From Tetradesmus obliquus (Eukaryota; Chlorophyta; Chlorophyceae; Sphaeropleales; Scenedesmaceae): a stretch of DNA of 64,000 nt. Shown here one piece after another: positions 1 to 10,656 of the stretch. The translations under genes were made by a program, and so were the position numbers. Positions within the stretch are counted from its first letter, which is position 1, and every line of letters starts with the position of its first letter. Location: assembly GCA_030272155.1 (NCBI GenBank), contig CP126207.1, forward strand, positions 2,294,001-2,358,000, read 5' to 3'. Under the pieces are notes generated by a model. The model ran no database searches. It saw only the letters and a program-made list of their open reading frames with translations, and had not been told where the DNA came from.

Positions 1-367
1 CGCCGGAGACGCCAGCGGCTGTGATGATGTCACGCACCACGGGGTTGGTTGTCATGAGCGCGTGTACCGACTCGTACGGCCGCGGCCTGCCTGCTGCATA
101 CCAGTTGAGGCATTCAGCATAGCATGTGTGCGTCTGAGCATCAGTCAGTTTTGGCGGACGGCCGCTGCCTGACTCAGGGACGACAATGTTGCCGTCAACA
201 TCCATGCGCGGGCCCCAAATCCGCATGTATTGCAGTGGATTAGAGGGCACAGGCAGGCCTGCGTCCTCTAGCATGGTGCGCATGGCCGCTGTGGCTGCAT
301 TGACATTGCCCCTGTTGGCCCTGTATGCAAGGCCAGCGGCAGCCTCCAGGCCGACTGTCAAGGTCAT
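1..367 (-). CDS. Tc1/mariner-like transposase, 5' part cut by window edge
   Basis: This is the N-terminal part of the transposase described at 2122-4034, starting at the ATG complementary to 365-367. It holds the first 122 codons, including the helix-turn-helix region and the GRPP linker. It is incomplete only because the window starts here. Confidence 0.85.
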   Translation of the reverse strand, partial: MTLTVGLEAAAGLAYRANRGNVNAATAAMRTMLEDAGLPVPSNPLQYMRIWGPRMDVDGNIVVPESGSGRPPKLTDAQTHTCYAECLNWYAAGRPRPYESVHALMTTNPVVRDIITAAGVSG

Positions 368-555
368 GTTCTGCAGTTACAGTACAAACCCTAGTCAGTG
401 GTGAACCTTGGACATGAGCAGTAGTGACGCCGGCGGTGCTTGGTTGAGGGTGCGGCTTGGCTGTGCAGACGGCATTAGCATGCTATGTCATTGTGTAGCA
501 CTGTATTGTGAATGCAGTATTGTCTGTTGAGTAATCATGAATATTTAATTGAAGT

Positions 556-1270
556 CACTGGGTCTCATAAAGATTCTCGCCTCGTACATGCAGGTACATA
601 GTCAAGATCCGTATGCATCTATTGGTGTGCTCAGATTGTGCGCAGCCTGCGTGCATGTCCAGAAAACCGAGTTTACGTATGTCCCTGGGCGCCCTAAGAA
701 ACTGCGGGGATTTGCGTGTTTTGGCCCTGCTGTGCTGCTTCGAGTGAAACATAAAAAGTATGCTTGCATCTGACAGCAGCAGCAGGGCTGACCATGCACT
801 GTGGGCTTGTGTGTGCTTCTGTGATGGCATTACATTGCTGGTGTGCACTCGTGATGTTCGCCCTGCCTGGCTTTGCTACTTGCAAATAACGCGTTTTGTG
901 CATCTCGATAATTTGGGTGTGACACAGTGATGCAGCGCGCTGCAGCAGCAGCCCAGCTGGCCCACCTGCTGCCTGCAACCAGCTCCTGGCCCCTTGCTGT
1001 GCTGATGTGTGCTGTTGGCAGCCTTGCCCCAAGTACCGTTTTCGTTGCTGTTCTGTGCGGAAGTTACATGTGCTGAAAAGCAGTACTTCTGGGGGGTCGA
1101 CAGCAGCAGCAGCACGCAGCACAGCAGGAGTGCATGCATTCAGCCTCTTCAGCCCTGCATTGTGTGCCTGTGGTAACCGTCCTTACACGTACGAGTTTGC
1201 GATTGATACTGTTGCAACTCAGATACTTGGCAGGCAAAAGGCCCTGTGAGAATGAATATGAGACCCAGTG
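556..1270. mobile_element. Non-autonomous CACTA (En/Spm-like) element, copy 1
   Basis: The 715-bp element starts CACTGGGTCTCATA and ends with its exact inverted complement. The terminal inverted repeat extends imperfectly to about 25 bp (21 of 25 match). A subterminal inverted motif CTCGTACATG / CACGTACGAG follows. It is flanked by a 3-bp direct repeat AGT (553-555 and 1271-1273). CACTA/CACTG ends with a 3-bp target duplication are diagnostic of the CACTA superfamily. The interior has only short incidental reading frames and no recognisable transposase, so it must be mobilised in trans. It sits about 190 bp upstream of the truncated transposase start at 367. The TIR and TSD are read directly; the superfamily call follows from them. 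Confidence 0.88.
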
Positions 1271-2121
1271 AGTATCGAGCCCCTGCATGGCATGGGTTTA
1301 GGGCTGTTGACGTGTGTTGCGAACCAGCAGCTCAGCCGCTGGTAATATTTGCAGTGATACAGCATCGAAGTTCGCAGTTTCTGACTACTATCACCGGATG
1401 TAAGCATCGCTGCACGCATAGCTTTGCCGTTGCCAAGTTTGACTCGGCATGATCTTACCACCTTGCTTGCTGTAGCGCGACAGGAATCCCTGATCACAAC
1501 CGCGGAAATATACTATATGGCTTCAAATGTCGGATAGGAGCACGGCAGGAGCAGGAGGTCGGGCGAGGACGAGCAGGCATCACGCAATCGTGCAGCAGGT
1601 GAGGAGCAACAACCTGGCCAGACATCGATGTATTGCAACACGCATCCGCAGTTCAGAAGTGATATTTCAGTAGAACACACAGCGTGCTACCTAGCATGAG
1701 CATTGCAGCTGTGCAGCATGCTGGCCAGAGCAGCAGCTGCGCCCTCCTGGCAGAACTGGTCTGCTGCATTTCAGCAGCAGCCAGGCTCTACACGATTTAC
1801 TTATCAGCACCAGAACCTCCGCCAGTAACATACCATCTCTACTGTGCCATTGCCTCCTGCAGGCACATGTCAGGCATGGAGCATTGCTGCCAGGCACTCG
1901 GCAGCAGCAGCAGCGCGAGTGCCGCCAGCAGCTGTGGGTGCCAACACACCATGCCCATCAACAACCAAGACAATCACGTTGCAGCAGGTATGAAATGCAT
2001 CCAGCATATGCAGTGCTGTCACTACACCACATCAGCTGTTGCAACAGCTTGCAGCAACCAAGTTGAACAGCAGCAGGCAACCCATCTGCATGAGTTGCGC
2101 AAGCAGTGCATGCACCAACCT
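1271..2121. other. Unit spacer downstream of transposase, no gene recognised
   Basis: This 851-bp stretch lies between the CACTA element and the transposase stop codon and recurs in every unit. It contains CAG-rich sequence that opens a Cys/His/Gln-rich plus-strand frame (from 1684) with no domain. I could not find terminal inverted repeats or a TA duplication for the Tc1/mariner-like element here or in the 185 bp upstream of the transposase start (4035-4219). Confidence 0.6.
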
Positions 2122-4034
2122 CTACCTCAGGCCTGGTGGGGCATACAGCCCACCACTGTTAATGATTGCCTGGTAGGTTGCTGGGAGGCTATCAATATCA
2201 GCCTGGACAGAAGCAGCTGGGTAGGCAAAGAACAATTCCACCAACTTGGCTATGCACTCCTTGTCATTGGGCTTGTTGTTCCAGCGCGCATAACGCCAGG
2301 CTGTCATTGCCTGGGTCAGGTATGCATGCACATGCTCCACTACCTTGTGCATGTCAGGACTCAGGGCTGGCAAACTCAAAAGCCTGCCTGCAGGCCAGAT
2401 GCCTAGCGACGCAAGCTCAGCCTTGGTGTGGGCTGTGCTGTTGTCCTGTGACAGCAGCCAGGGCGCGTGGCGCTGCAAACCCAGGCGTTCTGAGATGGTG
2501 TCCAGGTTGAGGTTGAGGTCCCAGATGCAATCCTCATACTCATCAGCTGTCATGCCTGTTGCCTCCTCATTTGTGGTGGTCTGCAGGTACCAGCAGCAGT
2601 GCAGGCAGCAGCACAGCAGCAGCGGCACGCGGCGGCAGGCCCAGGGGGAAGTTTAGCAAGGAGGCTGAACAGCTGTATAAGCCAGAATTAAACTACATGC
2701 TGCTGAAGGACCAAGCAGCATACAGCACCCTCAAGCTTGTGTTCAAGTGCAAGTGCTGCAACAGGAAGCACACAAGGCTGCTGGCACTGCAAACAGCATC
2801 CCGTGGCCAGCAGCCATTCGCATGCCACGTGTGCACGCGCAGGGGCAGCAAGCATGAGAGGTTGCTGTATCAATTGCTGGACCAGTCTGCAGCTGTTGAC
2901 TGCTATGCTGTTGAGGCAGTTGCTATTAGCAAGAAGATACAGCTGCAGGTAGCTGGCAGCAGCAAGGGGCTGTGGCTGAACCGGCACAAGTGGGATGCCA
3001 TGCTGCTGAAGCCACACAGCTTGCTGATTGAGGTTCAAGGGGAGCAACACATAGATACAGAGGATGGCAGGCGCAACAACCGGGGTGACACGCTGGCAAT
3101 CAGGCAAGCCAAGGATGAGGCACTGGCAACAGCAGCACTGGCCTTTGGGTTCAGTGTGCTGTGGCTTCACGCGGGTGCTGCTGATGACCCGTGCGGCCGC
3201 GCCGTGCGCTGGGCAGCAGCTCTGCAGCAGGCGGTGCAGCACGTTACTGCTGGCAGGCCCCCCAAGCTGTTCATGGCATGAACTCACCCGGTAAGCACAG
3301 CCCTCCCTGTCCCATGGCATGCCAGTTGTGCCTGTGAAGAACTTGATCCACACAGGCCCCAGCTGGTAGTTGACGCCAATGATGTACTTCAGCTTGATCG
3401 TCTTGCGGTTGCGCGTGAGCCGTGGCATGCTCCAGGCAAAGTCCTCTGCATCGCTGCTATACCAGCCCCTGGTGCAGCATTGGCTGAGGCACATCACCTT
3501 TTCATCCACATACACCACCCAAGGCTTCTGCTCCTCAAACACCTGCAGCTTCTCACCACACGATGTCACCCTGTCCCGCTTGTGCTGCGCGTCCAGGTAG
3601 GGCCGGTTGCGCACCTTGCCATACTGGAAGTGCGGGTCAATCTGCCTCATGTGCCTGGTCAGGGTCTCGCCGGAGACGCCAGCGGCTGTGATGATGTCAC
3701 GCACCACGGGGTTGGTTGTCATGAGCGCGTGTACCGACTCGTACGGCCGCGGCCTGCCTGCTGCATACCAGTTGAGGCATTCAGCATAGCATGTGTGCGT
3801 CTGAGCATCAGTCAGTTTTGGCGGACGGCCGCTGCCTGACTCAGGGACGACAATGTTGCCGTCAACATCCATGCGCGGGCCCCAAATCCGCATGTATTGC
3901 AGTGGATTAGAGGGCACAGGCAGGCCTGCGTCCTCTAGCATGGTGCGCATGGCCGCTGTGGCTGCATTGACATTGCCCCTGTTGGCCCTGTATGCAAGGC
4001 CAGCGGCAGCCTCCAGGCCGACTGTCAAGGTCAT
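2122..4034 (-). CDS. Tc1/mariner-like DDE transposase, one intron (unit 1)
   Basis: Predicted to cut and paste DNA as a DDE/D transposase. Exon 1 is 3288-4034 (249 codons) and exon 2 is 2122-2580 (152 codons plus stop). The phase-0 intron 2581-3287 has donor GTGAGT and acceptor CTGCAG, giving 401 residues, a normal size for the family. The N-terminus shows a bipartite helix-turn-helix region around a GRPP linker (residues 69-72), comparable to the GRPR motif of Tc1 proteins. Catalytic residues are D177 in WVVYVDEK, D295 in WLLSQDN and E331 in SPDMHKVVEHV, with 35 residues between the last two (DD35E). The C-terminus LYAPPGLR follows a typical helical tail. An in-frame stop lies upstream of the ATG, and a CTGCAG just before it leaves a further 5' exon possible. 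All copies keep the frame open. Confidence 0.85.
2581..3287 (-). other. Transposase intron hosting an antisense nuclease ORF
   Basis: The donor GTGAGT is complementary to 3282-3287 and the acceptor CTGCAG is complementary to 2581-2586. Removing the 707 bp joins YR (residues 248-249) to TTTNEEATG in frame and restores normal DDE spacing. Almost the whole intron is taken up by the oppositely oriented nuclease frame (2697-3281), whose stop codon overlaps the edge of the donor. The same arrangement is present in all six complete units. Confidence 0.78.
2697..3281 (+). CDS. Zinc-ribbon PD-(D/E)XK-like nuclease, nested antisense (unit 1)
   Basis: The first ATG in frame is at 2697, giving 194 residues. 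The frame is open without an ATG back to 2517, and that upstream part encodes an AT-hook-like GGRPRGK, so a spliced or non-ATG start is possible. Numbering the open frame from 2559, Cys64/Cys67 and Cys89/Cys92 form a CxxC...CxxC zinc ribbon. A conserved helix (SKHERLLYQLL) follows, then W145-D146, the strand LLIEVQGEQH (E158, Q160, H164), then D177, R182, K185 and D186, then the hydrophobic strand GFSVLWLH. This order (helix, D...E-x-Q, basic helix, strand) is that of PD-(D/E)XK or Vsr-like nucleases, including intron homing enzymes. The fold call is by motif only. It is probably a selfish nuclease riding in the transposase intron; its function is not shown. Confidence 0.6.
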   Translation: MLLKDQAAYSTLKLVFKCKCCNRKHTRLLALQTASRGQQPFACHVCTRRGSKHERLLYQLLDQSAAVDCYAVEAVAISKKIQLQVAGSSKGLWLNRHKWDAMLLKPHSLLIEVQGEQHIDTEDGRRNNRGDTLAIRQAKDEALATAALAFGFSVLWLHAGAADDPCGRAVRWAAALQQAVQHVTAGRPPKLFMA

Positions 4035-4219
4035 GTTCTGCAGTTACAGTACAAACCCTAGTCAGTGGTGAACCTTGGACATGAGCAGTAGTGACGCCGG
4101 CGGTGCTTGGTTGAGGGTGCGGCTTGGCTGTGCAGACGGCATTAGCATGCTATGTCATTGTGTAGCACTGTATTGTGAATGCAGTATTGTCTGTTGAGTA
4201 ATCATGAATATTTAATTGA

Positions 4220-4228
4220 AGTCTGAGT
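4220..4228. other. CACTA excision footprint (AGT-CTG-AGT)
   Basis: Where other units carry the 715-bp CACTA element between two AGT copies, unit 2 has only AGT, CTG, AGT. A never-occupied site would have a single AGT. The retained duplication plus 3 filler bases is the signature of excision by a cut-and-paste transposase followed by end joining. Confidence 0.85.
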
Positions 4229-5076
4229 ATCGAGCCCCTGCATGGCATGGGTTTAGGGCTGTTGACGTGTGTTGCGAACCAGCAGCTCAGCCGCTGGTAA
4301 TATTTGCAGTGATACAGCATCGAAGTTCGCAGTTTCTGACTACTATCACCGGATGTAAGCATCGCTGCACGCATAGCTTTGCCGTTGCCAAGTTTGACTC
4401 GGCATGATCTTACCACCTTGCTTGCTGTAGCGCGACAGGAATCCCTGATCACAACCGCGGAAATATACTATATGGCTTCAAATGTCGGATAGGAGCACGG
4501 CAGGAGCAGGAGGTCGGGCGAGGACGAGCAGGCATCACGCAATCGTGCAGCAGGTGAGGAGCAACAACCTGGCCAGACATCGATGTATTGCAACACGCAT
4601 CCGCAGTTCAGAAGTGATATTTCAGTAGAACACACAGCGTGCTACCTAGCATGAGCATTGCAGCTGTGCAGCATGCTGGCCAGAGCAGCAGCTGCGCCCT
4701 CCTGGCAGAACTGGTCTGCTGCATTTCAGCAGCAGCCAGGCTCTACACGATTTACTTATCAGCACCAGAACCTCCGCCAGTAACATACCATCTCTACTGT
4801 GCCATTGCCTCCTGCAGGCACATGTCAGGCATGGAGCATTGCTGCCAGGCACTCGGCAGCAGCAGCAGCGCGAGTGCCGCCAGCAGCTGTGGGTGCCAAC
4901 ACACCATGCCCATCAACAACCAAGACAATCACGTTGCAGCAGGTATGAAATGCATCCAGCATATGCAGTGCTGTCACTACACCACATCAGCTGTTGCAAC
5001 AGCTTGCAGCAACCAAGTTGAACAGCAGCAGGCAACCCATCTGCATGAGTTGCGCAAGCAGTGCATGCACCAACCT

Positions 5077-6989
5077 CTACCTCAGGCCTGGTGGGGCATA
5101 CAGCCCACCACTGTTAATGATTGCCTGGTAGGTTGCTGGGAGGCTATCAATATCAGCCTGGACAGAAGCAGCTGGGTAGGCAAAGAACAATTCCACCAAC
5201 TTGGCTATGCACTCCTTGTCATTGGGCTTGTTGTTCCAGCGCGCATAACGCCAGGCTGTCATTGCCTGGGTCAGGTATGCATGCACATGCTCCACTACCT
5301 TGTGCATGTCAGGACTCAGGGCTGGCAAACTCAAAAGCCTGCCTGCAGGCCAGATGCCTAGCGACGCAAGCTCAGCCTTGGTGTGGGCTGTGCTGTTGTC
5401 CTGTGACAGCAGCCAGGGCGCGTGGCGCTGCAAACCCAGGCGTTCTGAGATGGTGTCCAGGTTGAGGTTGAGGTCCCAGATGCAATCCTCATACTCATCA
5501 GCTGTCATGCCTGTTGCCTCCTCATTTGTGGTGGTCTGCAGGTACCAGCAGCAGTGCAGGCAGCAGCACAGCAGCAGCGGCACGCGGCGGCAGGCCCAGG
5601 GGGAAGTTTAGCAAGGAGGCTGAACAGCTGTATAAGCCAGAATTAAACTACATGCTGCTGAAGGACCAAGCAGCATACAGCACCCTCAAGCTTGTGTTCA
5701 AGTGCAAGTGCTGCAACAGGAAGCACACAAGGCTGCTGGCACTGCAAACAGCATCCCGTGGCCAGCAGCCATTCGCATGCCACGTGTGCACGCGCAGGGG
5801 CAGCAAGCATGAGAGGTTGCTGTATCAATTGCTGGACCAGTCTGCAGCTGTTGACTGCTATGCTGTTGAGGCAGTTGCTATTAGCAAGAAGATACAGCTG
5901 CAGGTAGCTGGCAGCAGCAAGGGGCTGTGGCTGAACCGGCACAAGTGGGATGCCATGCTGCTGAAGCCACACAGCTTGCTGATTGAGGTTCAAGGGGAGC
6001 AACACATAGATACAGAGGATGGCAGGCGCAACAACCGGGGTGACACGCTGGCAATCAGGCAAGCCAAGGATGAGGCACTGGCAACAGCAGCACTGGCCTT
6101 TGGGTTCAGTGTGCTGTGGCTTCACGCGGGTGCTGCTGATGACCCGTGCGGCCGCGCCGTGCGCTGGGCAGCAGCTCTGCAGCAGGCGGTGCAGCACGTT
6201 ACTGCTGGCAGGCCCCCCAAGCTGTTCATGGCATGAACTCACCCGGTAAGCACAGCCCTCCCTGTCCCATGGCATGCCAGTTGTGCCTGTGAAGAACTTG
6301 ATCCACACAGGCCCCAGCTGGTAGTTGACGCCAATGATGTACTTCAGCTTGATCGTCTTGCGGTTGCGCGTGAGCCGTGGCATGCTCCAGGCAAAGTCCT
6401 CTGCATCGCTGCTATACCAGCCCCTGGTGCAGCATTGGCTGAGGCACATCACCTTTTCATCCACATACACCACCCAAGGCTTCTGCTCCTCAAACACCTG
6501 CAGCTTCTCACCACACGATGTCACCCTGTCCCGCTTGTGCTGCGCGTCCAGGTAGGGCCGGTTGCGCACCTTGCCATACTGGAAGTGCGGGTCAATCTGC
6601 CTCATGTGCCTGGTCAGGGTCTCGCCGGAGACGCCAGCGGCTGTGATGATGTCACGCACCACGGGGTTGGTTGTCATGAGCGCGTGTACCGACTCGTACG
6701 GCCGCGGCCTGCCTGCTGCATACCAGTTGAGGCATTCAGCATAGCATGTGTGCGTCTGAGCATCAGTCAGTTTTGGCGGACGGCCGCTGCCTGACTCAGG
6801 GACGACAATGTTGCCGTCAACATCCATGCGCGGGCCCCAAATCCGCATGTATTGCAGTGGATTAGAGGGCACAGGCAGGCCTGCGTCCTCTAGCATGGTG
6901 CGCATGGCCGCTGTGGCTGCATTGACATTGCCCCTGTTGGCCCTGTATGCAAGGCCAGCGGCAGCCTCCAGGCCGACTGTCAAGGTCAT
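5077..6989 (-). CDS. Tc1/mariner-like transposase (unit 2)
   Basis: Identical in predicted protein to the copy at 2122-4034. Exons are 6243-6989 and 5077-5535, with the intron at 5536-6242. This is one of the two copies belonging to the short unit region: the CACTA element upstream of the preceding copy (at 4223) has been lost, but the transposase itself is unchanged. Confidence 0.83.
5652..6236 (+). CDS. Zinc-ribbon nuclease nested in intron (unit 2)
   Basis: Same 194-residue protein as at 2697-3281, with all zinc-ribbon Cys and the D/E-x-Q residues kept. It lies wholly inside the transposase intron 5536-6242. Confidence 0.58.
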   Translation: MLLKDQAAYSTLKLVFKCKCCNRKHTRLLALQTASRGQQPFACHVCTRRGSKHERLLYQLLDQSAAVDCYAVEAVAISKKIQLQVAGSSKGLWLNRHKWDAMLLKPHSLLIEVQGEQHIDTEDGRRNNRGDTLAIRQAKDEALATAALAFGFSVLWLHAGAADDPCGRAVRWAAALQQAVQHVTAGRPPKLFMA

Positions 6990-7177
6990 GTTCTGCAGTT
7001 ACAGTACAAACCCTAGTCAGTGGTGAACCTTGGACATGAGCAGTAGTGACGCCGGCGGTGCTTGGTTGAGGGTGCGGCTTGGCTGTGCAGACGGCATTAG
7101 CATGCTATGTCATTGTGTAGCACTGTATTGTGAATGCAGTATTGTCTGTTGAGTAATCATGAATATTTAATTGAAGT

Positions 7178-7892
7178 CACTGGGTCTCATAAAGATTCTC
7201 GCCTCGTACATGCAGGTACATAGTCAAGATCCGTATGCATCTATTGGTGTGCTCAGATTGTGCGCAGCCTGCGTGCATGTCCAGAAAACCGAGTTTACGT
7301 ATGTCCCTGGGCGCCCTAAGAAACTGCGGGGATTTGCGTGTTTTGGCCCTGCTGTGCTGCTTCGAGTGAAACATAAAAAGTATGCTTGCATCTGACAGCA
7401 GCAGCAGGGCTGACCATGCACTGTGGGCTTGTGTGTGCTTCTGTGATGGCATTACATTGCTGGTGTGCACTCGTGATGTTCGCCCTGCCTGGCTTTGCTA
7501 CTTGCAAATAACGCGTTTTGTGCATCTCGATAATTTGGGTGTGACACAGTGATGCAGCGCGCTGCAGCAGCAGCCCAGCTGGCCCACCTGCTGCCTGCAA
7601 CCAGCTCCTGGCCCCTTGCTGTGCTGATGTGTGCTGTTGGCAGCCTTGCCCCAAGTACCGTTTTCGTTGCTGTTCTGTGCGGAAGTTACATGTGCTGAAA
7701 AGCAGTACTTCTGGGGGGTCGACAGCAGCAGCAGCACGCAGCACAGCAGGAGTGCATGCATTCAGCCTCTTCAGCCCTGCATTGTGTGCCTGTGGTAACC
7801 GTCCTTACACGTACGAGTTTGCGATTGATACTGTTGCAACTCAGATACTTGGCAGGCAAAAGGCCCTGTGAGAATGAATATGAGACCCAGTG
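7178..7892. mobile_element. Non-autonomous CACTA element, copy 2
   Basis: 715 bp with the same CACTG termini and AGT flanks as the copy at 556-1270. It is the first element to the right of the excised site. Confidence 0.87.
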
Positions 7893-8743
7893 AGTATCGA
7901 GCCCCTGCATGGCATGGGTTTAGGGCTGTTGACGTGTGTTGCGAACCAGCAGCTCAGCCGCTGGTAATATTTGCAGTGATACAGCATCGAAGTTCGCAGT
8001 TTCTGACTACTATCACCGGATGTAAGCATCGCTGCACGCATAGCTTTGCCGTTGCCAAGTTTGACTCGGCATGATCTTACCACCTTGCTTGCTGTAGCGC
8101 GACAGGAATCCCTGATCACAACCGCGGAAATATACTATATGGCTTCAAATGTCGGATAGGAGCACGGCAGGAGCAGGAGGTCGGGCGAGGACGAGCAGGC
8201 ATCACGCAATCGTGCAGCAGGTGAGGAGCAACAACCTGGCCAGACATCGATGTATTGCAACACGCATCCGCAGTTCAGAAGTGATATTTCAGTAGAACAC
8301 ACAGCGTGCTACCTAGCATGAGCATTGCAGCTGTGCAGCATGCTGGCCAGAGCAGCAGCTGCGCCCTCCTGGCAGAACTGGTCTGCTGCATTTCAGCAGC
8401 AGCCAGGCTCTACACGATTTACTTATCAGCACCAGAACCTCCGCCAGTAACATACCATCTCTACTGTGCCATTGCCTCCTGCAGGCACATGTCAGGCATG
8501 GAGCATTGCTGCCAGGCACTCGGCAGCAGCAGCAGCGCGAGTGCCGCCAGCAGCTGTGGGTGCCAACACACCATGCCCATCAACAACCAAGACAATCACG
8601 TTGCAGCAGGTATGAAATGCATCCAGCATATGCAGTGCTGTCACTACACCACATCAGCTGTTGCAACAGCTTGCAGCAACCAAGTTGAACAGCAGCAGGC
8701 AACCCATCTGCATGAGTTGCGCAAGCAGTGCATGCACCAACCT

Positions 8744-10656
8744 CTACCTCAGGCCTGGTGGGGCATACAGCCCACCACTGTTAATGATTGCCTGGTAGGT
8801 TGCTGGGAGGCTATCAATATCAGCCTGGACAGAAGCAGCTGGGTAGGCAAAGAACAATTCCACCAACTTGGCTATGCACTCCTTGTCATTGGGCTTGTTG
8901 TTCCAGCGCGCATAACGCCAGGCTGTCATTGCCTGGGTCAGGTATGCATGCACATGCTCCACTACCTTGTGCATGTCAGGACTCAGGGCTGGCAAACTCA
9001 AAAGCCTGCCTGCAGGCCAGATGCCTAGCGACGCAAGCTCAGCCTTGGTGTGGGCTGTGCTGTTGTCCTGTGACAGCAGCCAGGGCGCGTGGCGCTGCAA
9101 ACCCAGGCGTTCTGAGATGGTGTCCAGGTTGAGGTTGAGGTCCCAGATGCAATCCTCATACTCATCAGCTGTCATGCCTGTTGCCTCCTCATTTGTGGTG
9201 GTCTGCAGGTACCAGCAGCAGTGCAGGCAGCAGCACAGCAGCAGCGGCACGCGGCGGCAGGCCCAGGGGGAAGTTTAGCAAGGAGGCTGAACAGCTGTAT
9301 AAGCCAGAATTAAACTACATGCTGCTGAAGGACCAAGCAGCATACAGCACCCTCAAGCTTGTGTTCAAGTGCAAGTGCTGCAACAGGAAGCACACAAGGC
9401 TGCTGGCACTGCAAACAGCATCCCGTGGCCAGCAGCCATTCGCATGCCACGTGTGCACGCGCAGGGGCAGCAAGCATGAGAGGTTGCTGTATCAATTGCT
9501 GGACCAGTCTGCAGCTGTTGACTGCTATGCTGTTGAGGCAGTTGCTATTAGCAAGAAGATACAGCTGCAGGTAGCTGGCAGCAGCAAGGGGCTGTGGCTG
9601 AACCGGCACAAGTGGGATGCCATGCTGCTGAAGCCACACAGCTTGCTGATTGAGGTTCAAGGGGAGCAACACATAGATACAGAGGATGGCAGGCGCAACA
9701 ACCGGGGTGACACGCTGGCAATCAGGCAAGCCAAGGATGAGGCACTGGCAACAGCAGCACTGGCCTTTGGGTTCAGTGTGCTGTGGCTTCACGCGGGTGC
9801 TGCTGATGACCCGTGCGGCCGCGCCGTGCGCTGGGCAGCAGCTCTGCAGCAGGCGGTGCAGCACGTTACTGCTGGCAGGCCCCCCAAGCTGTTCATGGCA
9901 TGAACTCACCCGGTAAGCACAGCCCTCCCTGTCCCATGGCATGCCAGTTGTGCCTGTGAAGAACTTGATCCACACAGGCCCCAGCTGGTAGTTGACGCCA
10001 ATGATGTACTTCAGCTTGATCGTCTTGCGGTTGCGCGTGAGCCGTGGCATGCTCCAGGCAAAGTCCTCTGCATCGCTGCTATACCAGCCCCTGGTGCAGC
10101 ATTGGCTGAGGCACATCACCTTTTCATCCACATACACCACCCAAGGCTTCTGCTCCTCAAACACCTGCAGCTTCTCACCACACGATGTCACCCTGTCCCG
10201 CTTGTGCTGCGCGTCCAGGTAGGGCCGGTTGCGCACCTTGCCATACTGGAAGTGCGGGTCAATCTGCCTCATGTGCCTGGTCAGGGTCTCGCCGGAGACG
10301 CCAGCGGCTGTGATGATGTCACGCACCACGGGGTTGGTTGTCATGAGCGCGTGTACCGACTCGTACGGCCGCGGCCTGCCTGCTGCATACCAGTTGAGGC
10401 ATTCAGCATAGCATGTGTGCGTCTGAGCATCAGTCAGTTTTGGCGGACGGCCGCTGCCTGACTCAGGGACGACAATGTTGCCGTCAACATCCATGCGCGG
10501 GCCCCAAATCCGCATGTATTGCAGTGGATTAGAGGGCACAGGCAGGCCTGCGTCCTCTAGCATGGTGCGCATGGCCGCTGTGGCTGCATTGACATTGCCC
10601 CTGTTGGCCCTGTATGCAAGGCCAGCGGCAGCCTCCAGGCCGACTGTCAAGGTCAT
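8744..10656 (-). CDS. Tc1/mariner-like transposase (unit 3)
   Basis: Same two-exon model: 9910-10656 and 8744-9202, intron 9203-9909. The protein is identical to unit 1, with the DD35E triad intact. Confidence 0.83.
9319..9903 (+). CDS. Zinc-ribbon nuclease nested in intron (unit 3)
   Basis: Identical frame to the unit 1 nuclease, antisense within the intron of the unit 3 transposase. Confidence 0.58.
   Translation: MLLKDQAAYSTLKLVFKCKCCNRKHTRLLALQTASRGQQPFACHVCTRRGSKHERLLYQLLDQSAAVDCYAVEAVAISKKIQLQVAGSSKGLWLNRHKWDAMLLKPHSLLIEVQGEQHIDTEDGRRNNRGDTLAIRQAKDEALATAALAFGFSVLWLHAGAADDPCGRAVRWAAALQQAVQHVTAGRPPKLFMA

Noticed and set aside
694-1122. 142-codon minus-strand frame inside the CACTA element
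   Set aside because: Too short and without any transposase motif. CACTA non-autonomous elements commonly contain incidental frames.
1311-1320. TTTAGGG telomere-like heptamer in each unit
   Set aside because: A single heptamer per unit, not a tandem run, so no telomeric meaning.
1684-2406. 240-codon plus-strand frame in each array unit
   Set aside because: Composition (Cys, His, Gln, Met) follows CAG-rich DNA, no domain is seen, and its right part is the complement of transposase exon 2.
2559-3281. Nuclease as a Fanzor/TnpB-type RNA-guided enzyme
   Set aside because: No RuvC D...E...D pattern and no TnpB zinc-finger arrangement. The D...E-x-Q core with an N-terminal zinc ribbon fits PD-(D/E)XK/Vsr-like enzymes better.
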